Shown: positions 13,264 through 22,020 of the stretch, piece after piece
Layout of the letters: the number at the start of each line of letters is the position of its first letter
Numbering within the stretch: position 1 is the first letter of the stretch
IMG/VR virus record: IMGVR_UViG_3300031741_000024
Span: 1 to 22,040 of that record
Direction: 5' to 3' (one strand)
Source: a virus
Length of the DNA stretch: 22,040 nt
Program-made: the position numbers and the translations under genes
The notes under the pieces: model-generated
What the model saw: only the letters and a program-made list of their open reading frames with translations
What the model was told of the DNA's origin: nothing
Database searches by the model: none

Positions 13264-13590
13264 ATGCGGAAATTTAAAATAACAAAACCGGACGGGAAAA
13301 AATCCCGTCTGGTTTCCATCCGGTCTTTGACAAGAAAAGAAATCAAGAGTTTTAAAAAATATGGTTATACTATTTTGGCGTGTCGTCCGATATATGAAAC
13401 GGCCGACGATGCAATCGAAAAAGCCCTTGAACTTGTTTTGAGCAAAGAGGATCTAAAATTTTTGGACGATTGCGATTTAAAGATGGTTCAAGAAATTTGG
13501 GCGGAATTGCTCAAAGAAACATACGGGGACCCCAAAGAGTTAAAAAACTCCAAGACCATTACGGATTCTTCTTTGACAAAAAAAGATTAG
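13264..13590 (+). CDS. Tail assembly chaperone, short form (gpG-like)
   Basis: The 108-residue zero-frame product between the tail tube and tape measure genes is where tailed phages make the first tail assembly chaperone. It starts with a basic strand-like segment (MRKFKITKPDGKKSRLVSIR), then a helical middle (DDAIEKALELVLSKEDLKFL; VQEIWAELLKETYGD) and ends soon after a run of seven A. AAAGGA about 10 bases upstream of the ATG supports the start. The product would coat the tape measure protein before tube assembly and is not part of the virion. The frameshifted extension is described separately. Confidence 0.75.
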   Translation: MRKFKITKPDGKKSRLVSIRSLTRKEIKSFKKYGYTILACRPIYETADDAIEKALELVLSKEDLKFLDDCDLKMVQEIWAELLKETYGDPKELKNSKTITDSSLTKKD

Positions 13591-13853
13591 AATATTGTCA
13601 AATCTGTAATGGTGAAAAAAAAACGTGTCTGTCTTGTGAACACGGCCAGGCGCCAGAGTTAAAAAGAGTCAACTTTGACGCCTGGAACATTTACCAGGAA
13701 ATCAGGACACAATACAGGGCCGGGCCAATGGGGTTGATCGGTCTTGACTACAGAGAAATGCGACAGGCAATCCGGGACCATGGCCTTTATCGGTCCCGGG
13801 GCCTGGAACAAAAAATCAAAGCGCTTGAATCTATAAGGCTGAAAAATGAATAA
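13264..13853 (+). CDS. Tail assembly chaperone, -1 frameshift fusion (gpGT-like)
   Basis: At A-AAA-AAA (13578-13584) a -1 slip moves ribosomes from the short chaperone into a frame that stays open to 13853. The fusion has 107 + 89 = 196 residues. The added part starts RLEYCQICNG and contains CQIC and CLSC (residues 112-125), a compact zinc-knuckle-like motif, then a helical basic domain (FDAWNIYQEIRTQY; DYREMRQAIRDHGLY). In lambda the G and GT products made this way recruit tube subunits to the tape measure. The downstream frame has no good ribosome-binding site of its own near its first ATG at 13470, which lies inside the short gene, so fusion is the natural reading. Confidence 0.75.
13578..13584 (+). 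promoter_or_regulatory. Slippery heptamer A-AAA-AAA for -1 frameshifting
   Basis: In the zero frame the codons are ACA AAA AAA GAT TAG, so the heptamer has the correct X-XXY-YYZ phasing and lies 3 bases before the TAG. After the slip the next codon is AGA at 13584-13586. No strong stem-loop is visible immediately downstream; a weak one (CGTGT 13624-13628 with ACACG 13640-13644) is too far to be a typical stimulator. Confidence 0.75.
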
Positions 13854-14430
13854 TCTGCTTAAAATGTCGGTTAAGGGCGCGACCAAAGCCCAGGCGGCCA
13901 TAAAAAGATACAAGACAAAAAGCAAAAAAGCCATGAACACGGCCATAAAGATTGAGGCTTTCAGGCTTAGAAAAAAATTAAAGCATGATTTATCCCGCGG
14001 CGCGCCAGGCGGCCGGGATCTTTTACCCTTAAGCCATATCGCCAGAAATTTATTTCGAAACAAAAACCGCAAACCTTTGGCAAAATTAGGCCCAGGGGTC
14101 CGGTATCGCGTAACGGACCAAAACCCTTTTACGATTGAAATCGGGTTTATTCAATCGGGTCCGGCCGGTTTGCGGCGCCTGGCTAAAAAACACCAAGAAG
14201 GATTTACACAGCTTATCACGCCGGATCAAAAAGGTTGGATCATTGGCCGGGGTGCAAAATTAGGCAAGATCGAGGGCGGGGACACGCCCTTTTTTTTAAG
14301 AAAATCGACCCGGTCATTAACCACGCCAGGCCGTCCGATCATAGATCCATTTTGGGCGGCAAATAAGACAAAGGCCGGGGCAAATATAAGACGCAACTTT
14401 AAAGCCAAACTATCCGGCAAAAGGATATAA
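13846..14430 (+). CDS. Basic tail/neck completion-like protein
   Basis: A 194-residue, strongly basic protein. The first 50 residues are helical (TKAQAAIKRYKTKSKKAMNT; AFRLRKKLKHDLS), the middle has strand and loop elements (VRYRVTDQNPFTIEIGFIQ), and it ends with FFLRKSTRSLTTPGRPII before a basic helix. This order resembles the HK97 gp10/lambda gpZ-like tail completion proteins. The place between chaperone and tape measure is unusual for that group, so the role is tentative. The ATG overlaps the end of the frameshifted chaperone frame (13846-13853), indicating coupling. Confidence 0.55.
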   Translation: MNNLLKMSVKGATKAQAAIKRYKTKSKKAMNTAIKIEAFRLRKKLKHDLSRGAPGGRDLLPLSHIARNLFRNKNRKPLAKLGPGVRYRVTDQNPFTIEIGFIQSGPAGLRRLAKKHQEGFTQLITPDQKGWIIGRGAKLGKIEGGDTPFFLRKSTRSLTTPGRPIIDPFWAANKTKAGANIRRNFKAKLSGKRI

Positions 14431-14435
14431 AACAG

Positions 14436-17400
14436 ATGTCAGATACAAAACTTGAAATTATCCTAACGGCCAAAAATTTAACGGGTGGCGCGTTTAAAAA
14501 AGTGGGATCCGGATTAAAAAAGGTCACGGATTCGGTTTTATCTTTTAATGGCGCCATGGGTGCGGCGGCCGGGGCCGCTGGCCTGGGTTATTTTGTTAAA
14601 AAGAACCTGGAAGCCGCCGACAGTATCGCAAAGACCGCCGACACAATCGGGATCACTACAAAATCATTGCAAGAATACCGTTTTATGGCGGATCGGTCCG
14701 GGGTCGCGGTTGCACAACTTGACCAGGGGTTAGGCGCTTTTTCAAAAAGACTTGGGGAATTGCGTTTGGGGACCGGCGCTTTAAATACCATTTTATCAAA
14801 AGGTAATGGCGTTTTAAAAGAACAGATGATCGCGGCCGGATCCACGGATAAGGCCCTTGAAATTTTTCTTGATACCCTGGGCAAGATCGAGGACCAATCG
14901 GATAAAACAGCGCTTTCGGCAGCCGCTTTTTCCAGGACCGCCGGTATAAAAATGACCAATTTAGTCAAGGGCGGATCCGCCGCCCTGGACGATATGCGTC
15001 AAGAGTTTTTGGACCTGGGCCTTGTGATAGATGAAAAATGGCTCAGACAAAGCGAAAAAGCGATTGATCAATTTACCAATCTTGAATATGCAGTTAAAGC
15101 CCGGCTTATGTCGGCCGTGGTCCAGACGTCGCCGCAAATCATTAAAATGGTGGGTCATATGACGGATTGGGTGGTCAAAAATGATAAATTTTTGACCCAG
15201 GACGTCCCGGGCCATATTAAGAACATGGGAAAAGAGGTTCAAGAATTTACGGATTCAACCGGCTTTAAATTAATGATGGAATATTGGCAACTGGCCGCCG
15301 GGGCCGCGATTGGTTTCAGGGTTGGCGGCGCGCCCGGTGCAATTATCGGGGCCGGTGCTGGCGCCTGGATTAAAGTTTTTGGCGATCTTAAAGAATTAAC
15401 GGCCGGGCAAATTAACCAGGTCAAAACCCTGCAAACAGAATATGAGTTTTTAAGCCGACAGCTTAAAGATATGGAAGGGACGGTCCCGGATCCGGAAATA
15501 GTCCAGGCTTTAGAAGATCGCCAGGCCGCCATTTTAAAACAGGTTGAAGGTTTAAAGCAATTGGCGCCGGTGGCAACTGAAGCGGCCGCCGCTTTAACTG
15601 CTTTCAATAATGCGTCATATGATGGGGATTTTACCGGGTGGAATGAAGGTCTTAACACGGTCAAGATTAATATTTCGGAATTTGTCAATTTCCAGGGCCT
15701 TGAAATGCAACGGGCCATTGATGCTTTAAAGCAATATGAGACAGCGCAAAGAAATATCGTGTCGCCAGAAAAACAAAATTTACATGATTGGTTTTCTATT
15801 GACCGGGAAAGCGCAAAAATAGATCCCGAAGAATATTATCAAGATTGGGCGGATAAACATAACGCGGGTCTGGAAGAACAAAAACAGGCCCTTGAAAAAT
15901 CGCTGGCTGAACAGGCCGACGACTACGAAGATTTTTCCGACACGGTCCAGGACTACACGGCCGATATTATAGATAATTGGGGTAACGCCTGGGAAACCAT
16001 GGCAGATATTGTCAAGCGGACCGTTTCCGAAATGGCCGCGGATTTGATCGCGCAAAAATTGATCGTCCCCATTGCCATGGACATTGGATCCGCCGCGGGT
16101 TTGTCCTGGAAGGGAACAAAATTTGGCGATATGGCGGGCGGTTCTGGCGGCGGCATTATGGACAAATTATCATCTTTAAAAAATTTTGGATCCTTATTTG
16201 GGGGCAATGTTCCGGCCGGTAGTTTTGCCACGGCGTCCGGGATCCCTGGTTCCATGGCAACGGCGGGCAATACGGCGTATGGCCTGGGTATAGGAAAAGC
16301 CGGAACGATTGGCGGCGGCGGTTGGGGTGCTGGTAGCGCTGGCATAATGTCTAGTGTAGCTATGGCGGGTTTTGGTGCAATAGCTGGCATTATAATCGGC
16401 AAGGTTATTAGTTCAATGGCAGAAAAGCACCCGGCCATGTCATTCATGGGATCCGATAAAGATTATTGGAAAATAAAAGGAAATCCGAACATTGACGAAA
16501 TGCCCTTTGATTATACCCAGGGGGCGGGTGGTATATCGAGCAAAAATTTTGATTATCAGATTTCAACCGTTGATTTTGGTACTGATTCGATAAAAGTACA
16601 GGATACAATGTTCCAATATTTCGATACTGTTTTCGCTCAATTGGACGCGGTCACAACGACCAGTATTAACGACGTATTAAAACAATATAAATTTTATGGA
16701 AAAAATGCGGCAATCGGCGGGGGTGATTTTGAGGGCAGTTTTAAACAATTATCCAAGGACGTTTTTTCCGATTTGGTCGGGACAATTTTAACGGATATAC
16801 TTCCAAGTGCTGGCACAACAGACAAAACATTTAATGTGGTCACAGGGAGCAAGGTTCAAGATTATATTGCTATTCCACACATTACACCCACAGGGGAAAA
16901 CGCGTCCGAATCTACTGGTTATAGTGAAGCGCCCGGTTCGCCCGGTGGGCCTAATGTGTTGCCGCAAATTAATGTTCCGGTTTATAGTGATATTACCCGG
17001 CAAGTTTCAACCATGGCGGATACATTTAACGCGGCTTTTTTTGCGGCAATCTTGCCGTCCGGTGGTAATGAATGGGACGCCTTGACCCTGTTTGCTAAAA
17101 CCGTTCAAACGACCGATGATTTTATAAAAAAATTCAATGATCGAATGACGGATTTTTCTTTATCCGCGGTTGATGCTTTTACACAAATTGCCATTGTGTC
17201 CGGCGCCCTGGGGGAACTTGACCAGGTGGTAGCGGATTTAGAAATGGACCCGGTGGTCGAACCGGTTAAAACCTTGTCAGAAGGGTTTGAAACCTTGACG
17301 GAGTCCTTGAAGGCAAATAACGCCACGGTGGACGATCTTTCCAAGCTGCAAACAAGCCAGGATAAAATTTTTTGGGCAACCATTAAAGATTTGGGATCCG

Positions 17401-18983
17401 GCGGCGCGGATAAAATTAACGCCATGGCCGACGCGGTCAAAGGTTTTGTATGGTCGAGCGATCAAATAAAATTGCAGGGGATAGCGTCCCAGGGCGAACA
17501 GATCACAACCTTTTTTGACGAACTATATACGGCGGTTAAATCAACAGGAAACGCGACGTTTATATCCGGGGTGGAAAGTTTAAAGGGCGGGGTCAAAACG
17601 ATTGTCGATACCTTAATGCAGGTTTCGGCCCTGGATATGTATTCCGGACATTTAAAAACAATCGGCGGGGCAAAAGCCAATATTTTTGGCATGGAAAACG
17701 AATGGTCGGGAATGAACATTGGTTCAAAGTATGGGGCGGACCTGGGATCCAGTACAAAACAGGCCGATTTTGTTAAAAGTGTTTTGGGTTTATCGCCGGG
17801 CCAGTTTATAAGCGGCGCGGGCGCCTGGGGCGTTTCGGTTGAAGAAGCGGCCGCGGATCTGGTCACGCTTGCCGATATTGTAAAAGATACGGCAAAAGCC
17901 TTTGAGGATATCGGGGAAAGTCTGGCGGCGGCCCGTCTTTCCATTATCGGGCAATCGTCAACTTTAAGCCCGGACCAACAATTTAAAAATACTTATAAGG
18001 CTTTCCAGGCGGCGGGTGTTCTGGCAATGTCAACCGGCCCCAATAAAGCGGCCGACAGGGCCGCCGGTGCAAAAGATCTGGTCGATTTATCCGGCCAGGT
18101 GTTGGCCTATAAAGAACAATCGACCACGTCTTTTTTTGAATACAAAGCCATAGAAAGCGACGTCTTAAGCACCTTGAAAAAAGTTGAAGATTTTTCAAAG
18201 GCCCAGGTCAAGCTTTTGGATCTTGGGGACCCGGCCGGACAATTAACCGCCCTGGGTGCTATTAATACGGCCATTGATTTTACCAATACAAGCATGACAA
18301 ACCTTTTAACAAATACGGTTTTTACAACGGCGTTTGACGGGTTTAATAATCTATGGAATGACGGCGCGGTTTTCAATAATTTAAACAGTAAATTATTAGA
18401 TTTAACGACGGCTTTAAATGGCCTGGTCGTTAATATAACCACGGACAAAAACGGGGTTGATACCATTACAACCTTTGATTCGGGGACCGGATCCGGGACC
18501 ACGACAACCGACTATACAAATTCAATTGCGGGTTTGAATAAAAAATATAATTTACCGGCCGGGACCCTGGACAAAAGCCATATTACATGGTGGGAAAATT
18601 CTTCCATGTTTGATAAAGCCGAACTTGCGGACGCTTTCGGCTTAACGTCCCCGGCGTCCATTGCCCAGGATATTAAACTATTAGGAAAAAGTTTAAATAT
18701 TCCCGGGTATGCGGGTGGTGGTGACGCCCTGGGCCTTTCAATTGTCGGCGAACAAGGCCCGGAATTAATCAATTTTAAATCAAGCGCGGCCGTTCATTCC
18801 AATAATGATACGGGCAAAATCATGGCCGCGGCCCTGGCGCCGGTGGTGGTAGAATTAAAGCTTTTAAGATCTGAAAATCAAACGGCACGAATGGACATTG
18901 CTTTGATGCGATCGAAAATTCAAAAATTTCATTTGAACGGGATCCCTGTTCGAAACTCAAACGAAGATTTAACGGTGGTCTAA
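14436..18983 (+). CDS. Tape measure protein
   Basis: At 1515 residues this is the longest gene. It sets tail length and is ejected with the DNA. The N-terminus (TAKNLTGGAFKKVGSGLKKV) is typical, followed by a hydrophobic segment (38-53) and helical repeats. A second hydrophobic segment is near 286-311 and a third, strongly membrane-like, near 636-660. The C-terminal motif GGGDALGLSIVGEQGPELIN (about 1426-1446) is common near the ends of these proteins, and a final helix follows. By the lambda ratio of about 0.15 nm per residue the tail could exceed 200 nm, if most of the chain acts as ruler. No lysozyme or peptidase motif is obvious. Codon style changes at about 16320-16990. Confidence 0.93.
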   Translation: MSDTKLEIILTAKNLTGGAFKKVGSGLKKVTDSVLSFNGAMGAAAGAAGLGYFVKKNLEAADSIAKTADTIGITTKSLQEYRFMADRSGVAVAQLDQGLGAFSKRLGELRLGTGALNTILSKGNGVLKEQMIAAGSTDKALEIFLDTLGKIEDQSDKTALSAAAFSRTAGIKMTNLVKGGSAALDDMRQEFLDLGLVIDEKWLRQSEKAIDQFTNLEYAVKARLMSAVVQTSPQIIKMVGHMTDWVVKNDKFLTQDVPGHIKNMGKEVQEFTDSTGFKLMMEYWQLAAGAAIGFRVGGAPGAIIGAGAGAWIKVFGDLKELTAGQINQVKTLQTEYEFLSRQLKDMEGTVPDPEIVQALEDRQAAILKQVEGLKQLAPVATEAAAALTAFNNASYDGDFTGWNEGLNTVKINISEFVNFQGLEMQRAIDALKQYETAQRNIVSPEKQNLHDWFSIDRESAKIDPEEYYQDWADKHNAGLEEQKQALEKSLAEQADDYEDFSDTVQDYTADIIDNWGNAWETMADIVKRTVSEMAADLIAQKLIVPIAMDIGSAAGLSWKGTKFGDMAGGSGGGIMDKLSSLKNFGSLFGGNVPAGSFATASGIPGSMATAGNTAYGLGIGKAGTIGGGGWGAGSAGIMSSVAMAGFGAIAGIIIGKVISSMAEKHPAMSFMGSDKDYWKIKGNPNIDEMPFDYTQGAGGISSKNFDYQISTVDFGTDSIKVQDTMFQYFDTVFAQLDAVTTTSINDVLKQYKFYGKNAAIGGGDFEGSFKQLSKDVFSDLVGTILTDILPSAGTTDKTFNVVTGSKVQDYIAIPHITPTGENASESTGYSEAPGSPGGPNVLPQINVPVYSDITRQVSTMADTFNAAFFAAILPSGGNEWDALTLFAKTVQTTDDFIKKFNDRMTDFSLSAVDAFTQIAIVSGALGELDQVVADLEMDPVVEPVKTLSEGFETLTESLKANNATVDDLSKLQTSQDKIFWATIKDLGSGGADKINAMADAVKGFVWSSDQIKLQGIASQGEQITTFFDELYTAVKSTGNATFISGVESLKGGVKTIVDTLMQVSALDMYSGHLKTIGGAKANIFGMENEWSGMNIGSKYGADLGSSTKQADFVKSVLGLSPGQFISGAGAWGVSVEEAAADLVTLADIVKDTAKAFEDIGESLAAARLSIIGQSSTLSPDQQFKNTYKAFQAAGVLAMSTGPNKAADRAAGAKDLVDLSGQVLAYKEQSTTSFFEYKAIESDVLSTLKKVEDFSKAQVKLLDLGDPAGQLTALGAINTAIDFTNTSMTNLLTNTVFTTAFDGFNNLWNDGAVFNNLNSKLLDLTTALNGLVVNITTDKNGVDTITTFDSGTGSGTTTTDYTNSIAGLNKKYNLPAGTLDKSHITWWENSSMFDKAELADAFGLTSPASIAQDIKLLGKSLNIPGYAGGGDALGLSIVGEQGPELINFKSSAAVHSNNDTGKIMAAALAPVVVELKLLRSENQTARMDIALMRSKIQKFHLNGIPVRNSNEDLTVV

Positions 18984-18985
18984 TA

Positions 18986-20122
18986 ATGAAAATAATACGC
19001 CCGGAAACCATAACAAATGCGATTTTAGTCAGTAGCAATATAACGGCGTCCGCCCTGGCGGAATATAACAAGGCGACAACCTACACGGCAGCGCAAACAG
19101 TCAAGGTGTCATACCAGGACGGGGTTTTACCGGTGGCCCATGCCACAACGACGGCCTATATATTAACGGACCGGGTCACGCCCGCAATTCATAACGGTTT
19201 TATTTATGTTTGTTCCACGGCGGGGACGTCCGGCGGATCCGCGCCGACCTGGCCGACGGTGGCAGGGCAAACCGTCACGGACGGGACCGCCGTTTGGACC
19301 TGTCAGGCAATGGCGGCGCCCATTAAGGAATTTACTTGCGTATTGGGTTGTACGGACGAATATCCGCCGGACGATTCCGGGACAAACTGGCTTTATACCG
19401 GGGCGGCAAATCGTTGGAAATGGGGCGACAGTTTTATCGGGACCCAAACCGCGGCCGATGGAACGGAAAGCACGGACGCGGGCAAAATTGTGAAGGTGTT
19501 CAATGCAAACCGATGTACGGGGATCGGTCTTTTTGGCATGGTCGGCCAGACTTACCAGGTGGACCGATACGACGCAAACGACGTTTTACTATCGACAACG
19601 GGCGCGATCAAGTTGCCAAATGCCGCGGTGTACGGGGATTTGTGGTCCTATTTTTTCGAAGATTTTTTATATAGCCATGATATTATAGTGGAATTTGGTA
19701 TCCGCCACGTTCAAACCATAAAATTAACGATAACCCATAACACGGCCGGGGGATATTATCCGGCTTTAGGGTATGCCCTGGTCGGTCGGGTTACGGATAT
19801 CGGGGACACAAAATGGGACGCGCAAACCGGGATCACGTCCTTTGCTAAAAAGCAAACAAACGAAACTTTCGGCTATACCTATCTGGCGCCTGGCAATACT
19901 TCAAAATACATGGACATTAACGTCGAAATCGACACGGCAGATTATGACCGGATCCAGAAAACCCTTGAAAGCGTGGACGCAATCCCAACAATTTATTGGG
20001 GCAACAATCCCGGGACCAGCTACCAGGCTTTAAATATCTTGGGGTGGTATCACGATTTTACAATGACATTAAGAGGCCCCATAAAATCAACCTGTAAACT
20101 TGAAATAAAAGGATTAACTTAA
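18986..20122 (+). CDS. Distal tail protein with carbohydrate-binding-like insert
   Basis: A 378-residue protein starting 2 bases after the tape measure stop, where distal tail or baseplate hub proteins are encoded. Residues about 26-108 hold patterns seen in phage tail carbohydrate-binding-like modules: NKATTYTAAQTVKV, then HNGFIYVCSTAGTSGGSAPT, then GQTVTDGTAVWTC. The remaining 260 residues are beta-rich with many aromatic residues (YGDLWSYFFEDFLYSHDIIV; YDRIQKTLESVDAIPTIYWG) and look like a structural tail-tip body. It may both cap the tube and touch cell-surface glycans. No catalytic motif is seen. Confidence 0.65.
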   Translation: MKIIRPETITNAILVSSNITASALAEYNKATTYTAAQTVKVSYQDGVLPVAHATTTAYILTDRVTPAIHNGFIYVCSTAGTSGGSAPTWPTVAGQTVTDGTAVWTCQAMAAPIKEFTCVLGCTDEYPPDDSGTNWLYTGAANRWKWGDSFIGTQTAADGTESTDAGKIVKVFNANRCTGIGLFGMVGQTYQVDRYDANDVLLSTTGAIKLPNAAVYGDLWSYFFEDFLYSHDIIVEFGIRHVQTIKLTITHNTAGGYYPALGYALVGRVTDIGDTKWDAQTGITSFAKKQTNETFGYTYLAPGNTSKYMDINVEIDTADYDRIQKTLESVDAIPTIYWGNNPGTSYQALNILGWYHDFTMTLRGPIKSTCKLEIKGLT

Positions 20123-20124
20123 AA

Positions 20125-20643
20125 ATGGCTGAACAAATCACGACAACGATAAGAACAGTATCAGGCCAACCGGACAGGGACGACCAGGAGAATTTTAATA
20201 CGCAAAGCGATGATTTTTTTGAAGATTTTCCCGGGGCGCTTTCTGATGTTAACGACGTGGGCGATGAAATGAATATTGTCGCCACGGAGGTTGAAGCAAA
20301 CGCGCAAGCCGCCGAAACGGCAAAGACGGCCGCCGAAGCCGCCCAGGAGGGAGCAATCGCGGCGGCGGGTGTTGCGGCATGGTTAAGCGGTACAACCTAT
20401 GGTTCCGGCGACGTGGCTTATGGAACTGATTTTAAAACTTACAGATCCGCCCAGGGTAGCAATACAAATCATAATCCGGTTGGTGATGATGGGACATGGT
20501 GGGTTTTATTGACCTTGAAAGCTTTACTTGACGAAGATGATATGGCGTCTGATTCAAATGAACAGGCGCCCACGCAACAGAGTGTAAAAGCTTATACGGC
20601 AAGCAATACATCAAATATTTTGCAAACGCAAATTTTTTCATAA
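20125..20643 (+). CDS. Tail fibre protein with coiled coil and CBM5/12-like module
   Basis: A 172-residue protein with four parts: an N-terminal attachment region (1-45), an alanine-rich coiled coil (about 48-85: EVEANAQAAETAKTAAEAAQ), and a short module with paired tryptophans and the CBM5/12-like pattern AAWLSGTTYGSGDVAYG to GTWW (84-126). The C-terminal stalk is MASDSNEQAPTQQSVKAYT, a phrase common at the ends of phage fibre domains. It probably forms a trimeric fibre base carrying a glycan-binding domain. It begins 2 bases after the previous stop. Confidence 0.7.
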   Translation: MAEQITTTIRTVSGQPDRDDQENFNTQSDDFFEDFPGALSDVNDVGDEMNIVATEVEANAQAAETAKTAAEAAQEGAIAAAGVAAWLSGTTYGSGDVAYGTDFKTYRSAQGSNTNHNPVGDDGTWWVLLTLKALLDEDDMASDSNEQAPTQQSVKAYTASNTSNILQTQIFS

Positions 20644-20658
20644 AGGAGTAAAAAATAA

Positions 20659-21012
20659 ATGTCAGCTTTTACAAAACGCGCCTTATCAGGTTCAACAAAT
20701 GGCAAGGGTATCAAAGTGGTTCAAACCGCCACGGCGGGAACAACAATCCATACAGCAATTACAGGCGAAACCGATTGGGATGAAATATGGCTTTGGTGCG
20801 TAAATTCAAGCGCGGCCGACGTTAAATTGACCCTTGAATATGGCGGGGTGGCAAGCCCGGACGATCATATCGAATACACAGTACCGGCCGAAGATGGTTT
20901 AAAAATAATTTTGCCCGGAACATTGTTACAAAATGGTCTTATTTTAAAAGCCTTTGCCGGGTCCGCGAATGTTCTTATTATTCACGGTTTTGTTAATAGA
21001 ATAGCGGCATAA
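20659..21012 (+). CDS. Small beta-rich tail-associated protein
   Basis: A 117-residue protein, beta-rich throughout: KVVQTATAGTTIHTAITG, DEIWLWCVNSSAADVKLTL, LILKAFAGSANVLIIHGFVN. It resembles small conserved phage proteins found beside fibre genes and is probably a virion component such as a fibre collar or surface protein. No catalytic motif or signal peptide. AAAGGAG upstream supports the start. Confidence 0.6.
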   Translation: MSAFTKRALSGSTNGKGIKVVQTATAGTTIHTAITGETDWDEIWLWCVNSSAADVKLTLEYGGVASPDDHIEYTVPAEDGLKIILPGTLLQNGLILKAFAGSANVLIIHGFVNRIAA

Positions 21013-21021
21013 GGGGGAAAT

Positions 21022-22020
21022 ATGGGACGGCAACATTTTAGAAATCCTATTGTTACGGGTTCTTTACCTCAATTGATCGCGGGTGGTGCGACGGATTATC
21101 TTTTCGGCGGGACCGGAGAGGACGGCGCCTTTGCACCTGGGGCCAGTTATGATTTTACAGACGCAGAGGGCGAATGGGTCATTAAAAATTATTCCAGTAT
21201 CACTATTAATAGCGGGGAAGTTATTTCGGCAGCAAACAGGCTGAAAGGCTTGATCCTGTTTTGCAATGGTGACGTGACTATCAACGGTGAAATTGATCTG
21301 GACGGCAAGGGTTATGGTTCAGAAGAACCAGTACCCGTAGTATGGGATAGATATCTTTCGACCGAAGTTTTGGTGTCGGCCTGGGTTAAGTATTGTTTTG
21401 CTGTAAAGGGTGGCGACGGTGGTGGTGGTGGAGGGTCTTCTCATAGTGCATATAGTAAATATGGTGGAAATGGCGCTCATGCTGGCGGAACTGGCTCAAA
21501 TTCATATGCTAACGGGGTTAGTGCGTCTGGTTGGACCCCAGGTTGGTATCATCATACTTCTGTAATCGCCTATGGGTTAGGAGCAGGTTTATTAAGTCCC
21601 GGTAAGGCATCGCAGTATAAATCTGGTGGTGCGGGTTGGCTAGGTGTTCAAAATGCTGGCGGTAATGGAGCGCAAGGAGGTACGGGCGCAGATGGTATAA
21701 GCGCAACGCTTACAACTTCTGCGGTTGCTATGTATGGGGGCGCATTATTGTTAATTATCGCAAAAGGAACAATAACTTTAGGTTCAACCGCAAATATCCA
21801 CTCTGACGGAAGTCAGGCCCCAGGGTCTACACATATTGTTAACGGTTGCAACGGAAGTGGCGGCGGCGGGAATATCGTTTTAATGTCCGAAGGTTCTCAA
21901 AGTATAGACGGGGCGGCGACGCAATCCGTGGATGGTGGAACGGCGGCCGTCAATTCAAGCTGGCCCGGCAACGGCGGCGCGGGTGATGTGGGAACAATCA
22001 TAAATCAGGTGGTGGTATAA
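21022..22020 (+). CDS. Glycine-rich tail fibre/adhesin-like protein
   Basis: A 332-residue protein. The N-terminal part has a turn-rich beta-solenoid pattern (WVIKNYSSITINSGEVISAA; GLILFCNGDVTINGEIDLDG) typical of phage tail proteins. It then becomes very glycine-rich: GGDGGGGGGSSHS, GGNGAHAGGTGSNS, GGNGAQGGTGADG and NGSGGGGNIVLMS. Glycine-rich tips occur in phage adhesins where stacked glycine helices present variable loops to the receptor. This is therefore the best receptor-binding candidate in the window. Codons between about 21400 and 21830 are richer in GGT, TCT, GCT and AGT than the flanks, consistent with exchange of the tip. Confidence 0.7.
   Translation: MGRQHFRNPIVTGSLPQLIAGGATDYLFGGTGEDGAFAPGASYDFTDAEGEWVIKNYSSITINSGEVISAANRLKGLILFCNGDVTINGEIDLDGKGYGSEEPVPVVWDRYLSTEVLVSAWVKYCFAVKGGDGGGGGGSSHSAYSKYGGNGAHAGGTGSNSYANGVSASGWTPGWYHHTSVIAYGLGAGLLSPGKASQYKSGGAGWLGVQNAGGNGAQGGTGADGISATLTTSAVAMYGGALLLIIAKGTITLGSTANIHSDGSQAPGSTHIVNGCNGSGGGGNIVLMSEGSQSIDGAATQSVDGGTAAVNSSWPGNGGAGDVGTIINQVVV

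Noticed and set aside
13624-13644. CGTGT...ACACG stem as frameshift stimulator
   Set aside because: It lies about 40 bases after the slippery site, beyond the usual distance, and is only five base pairs with an 11-base loop.
21022-22020. Diversity-generating retroelement acting on the fibre gene
   Set aside because: No reverse transcriptase gene and no template/variable repeat pair was seen in the window.
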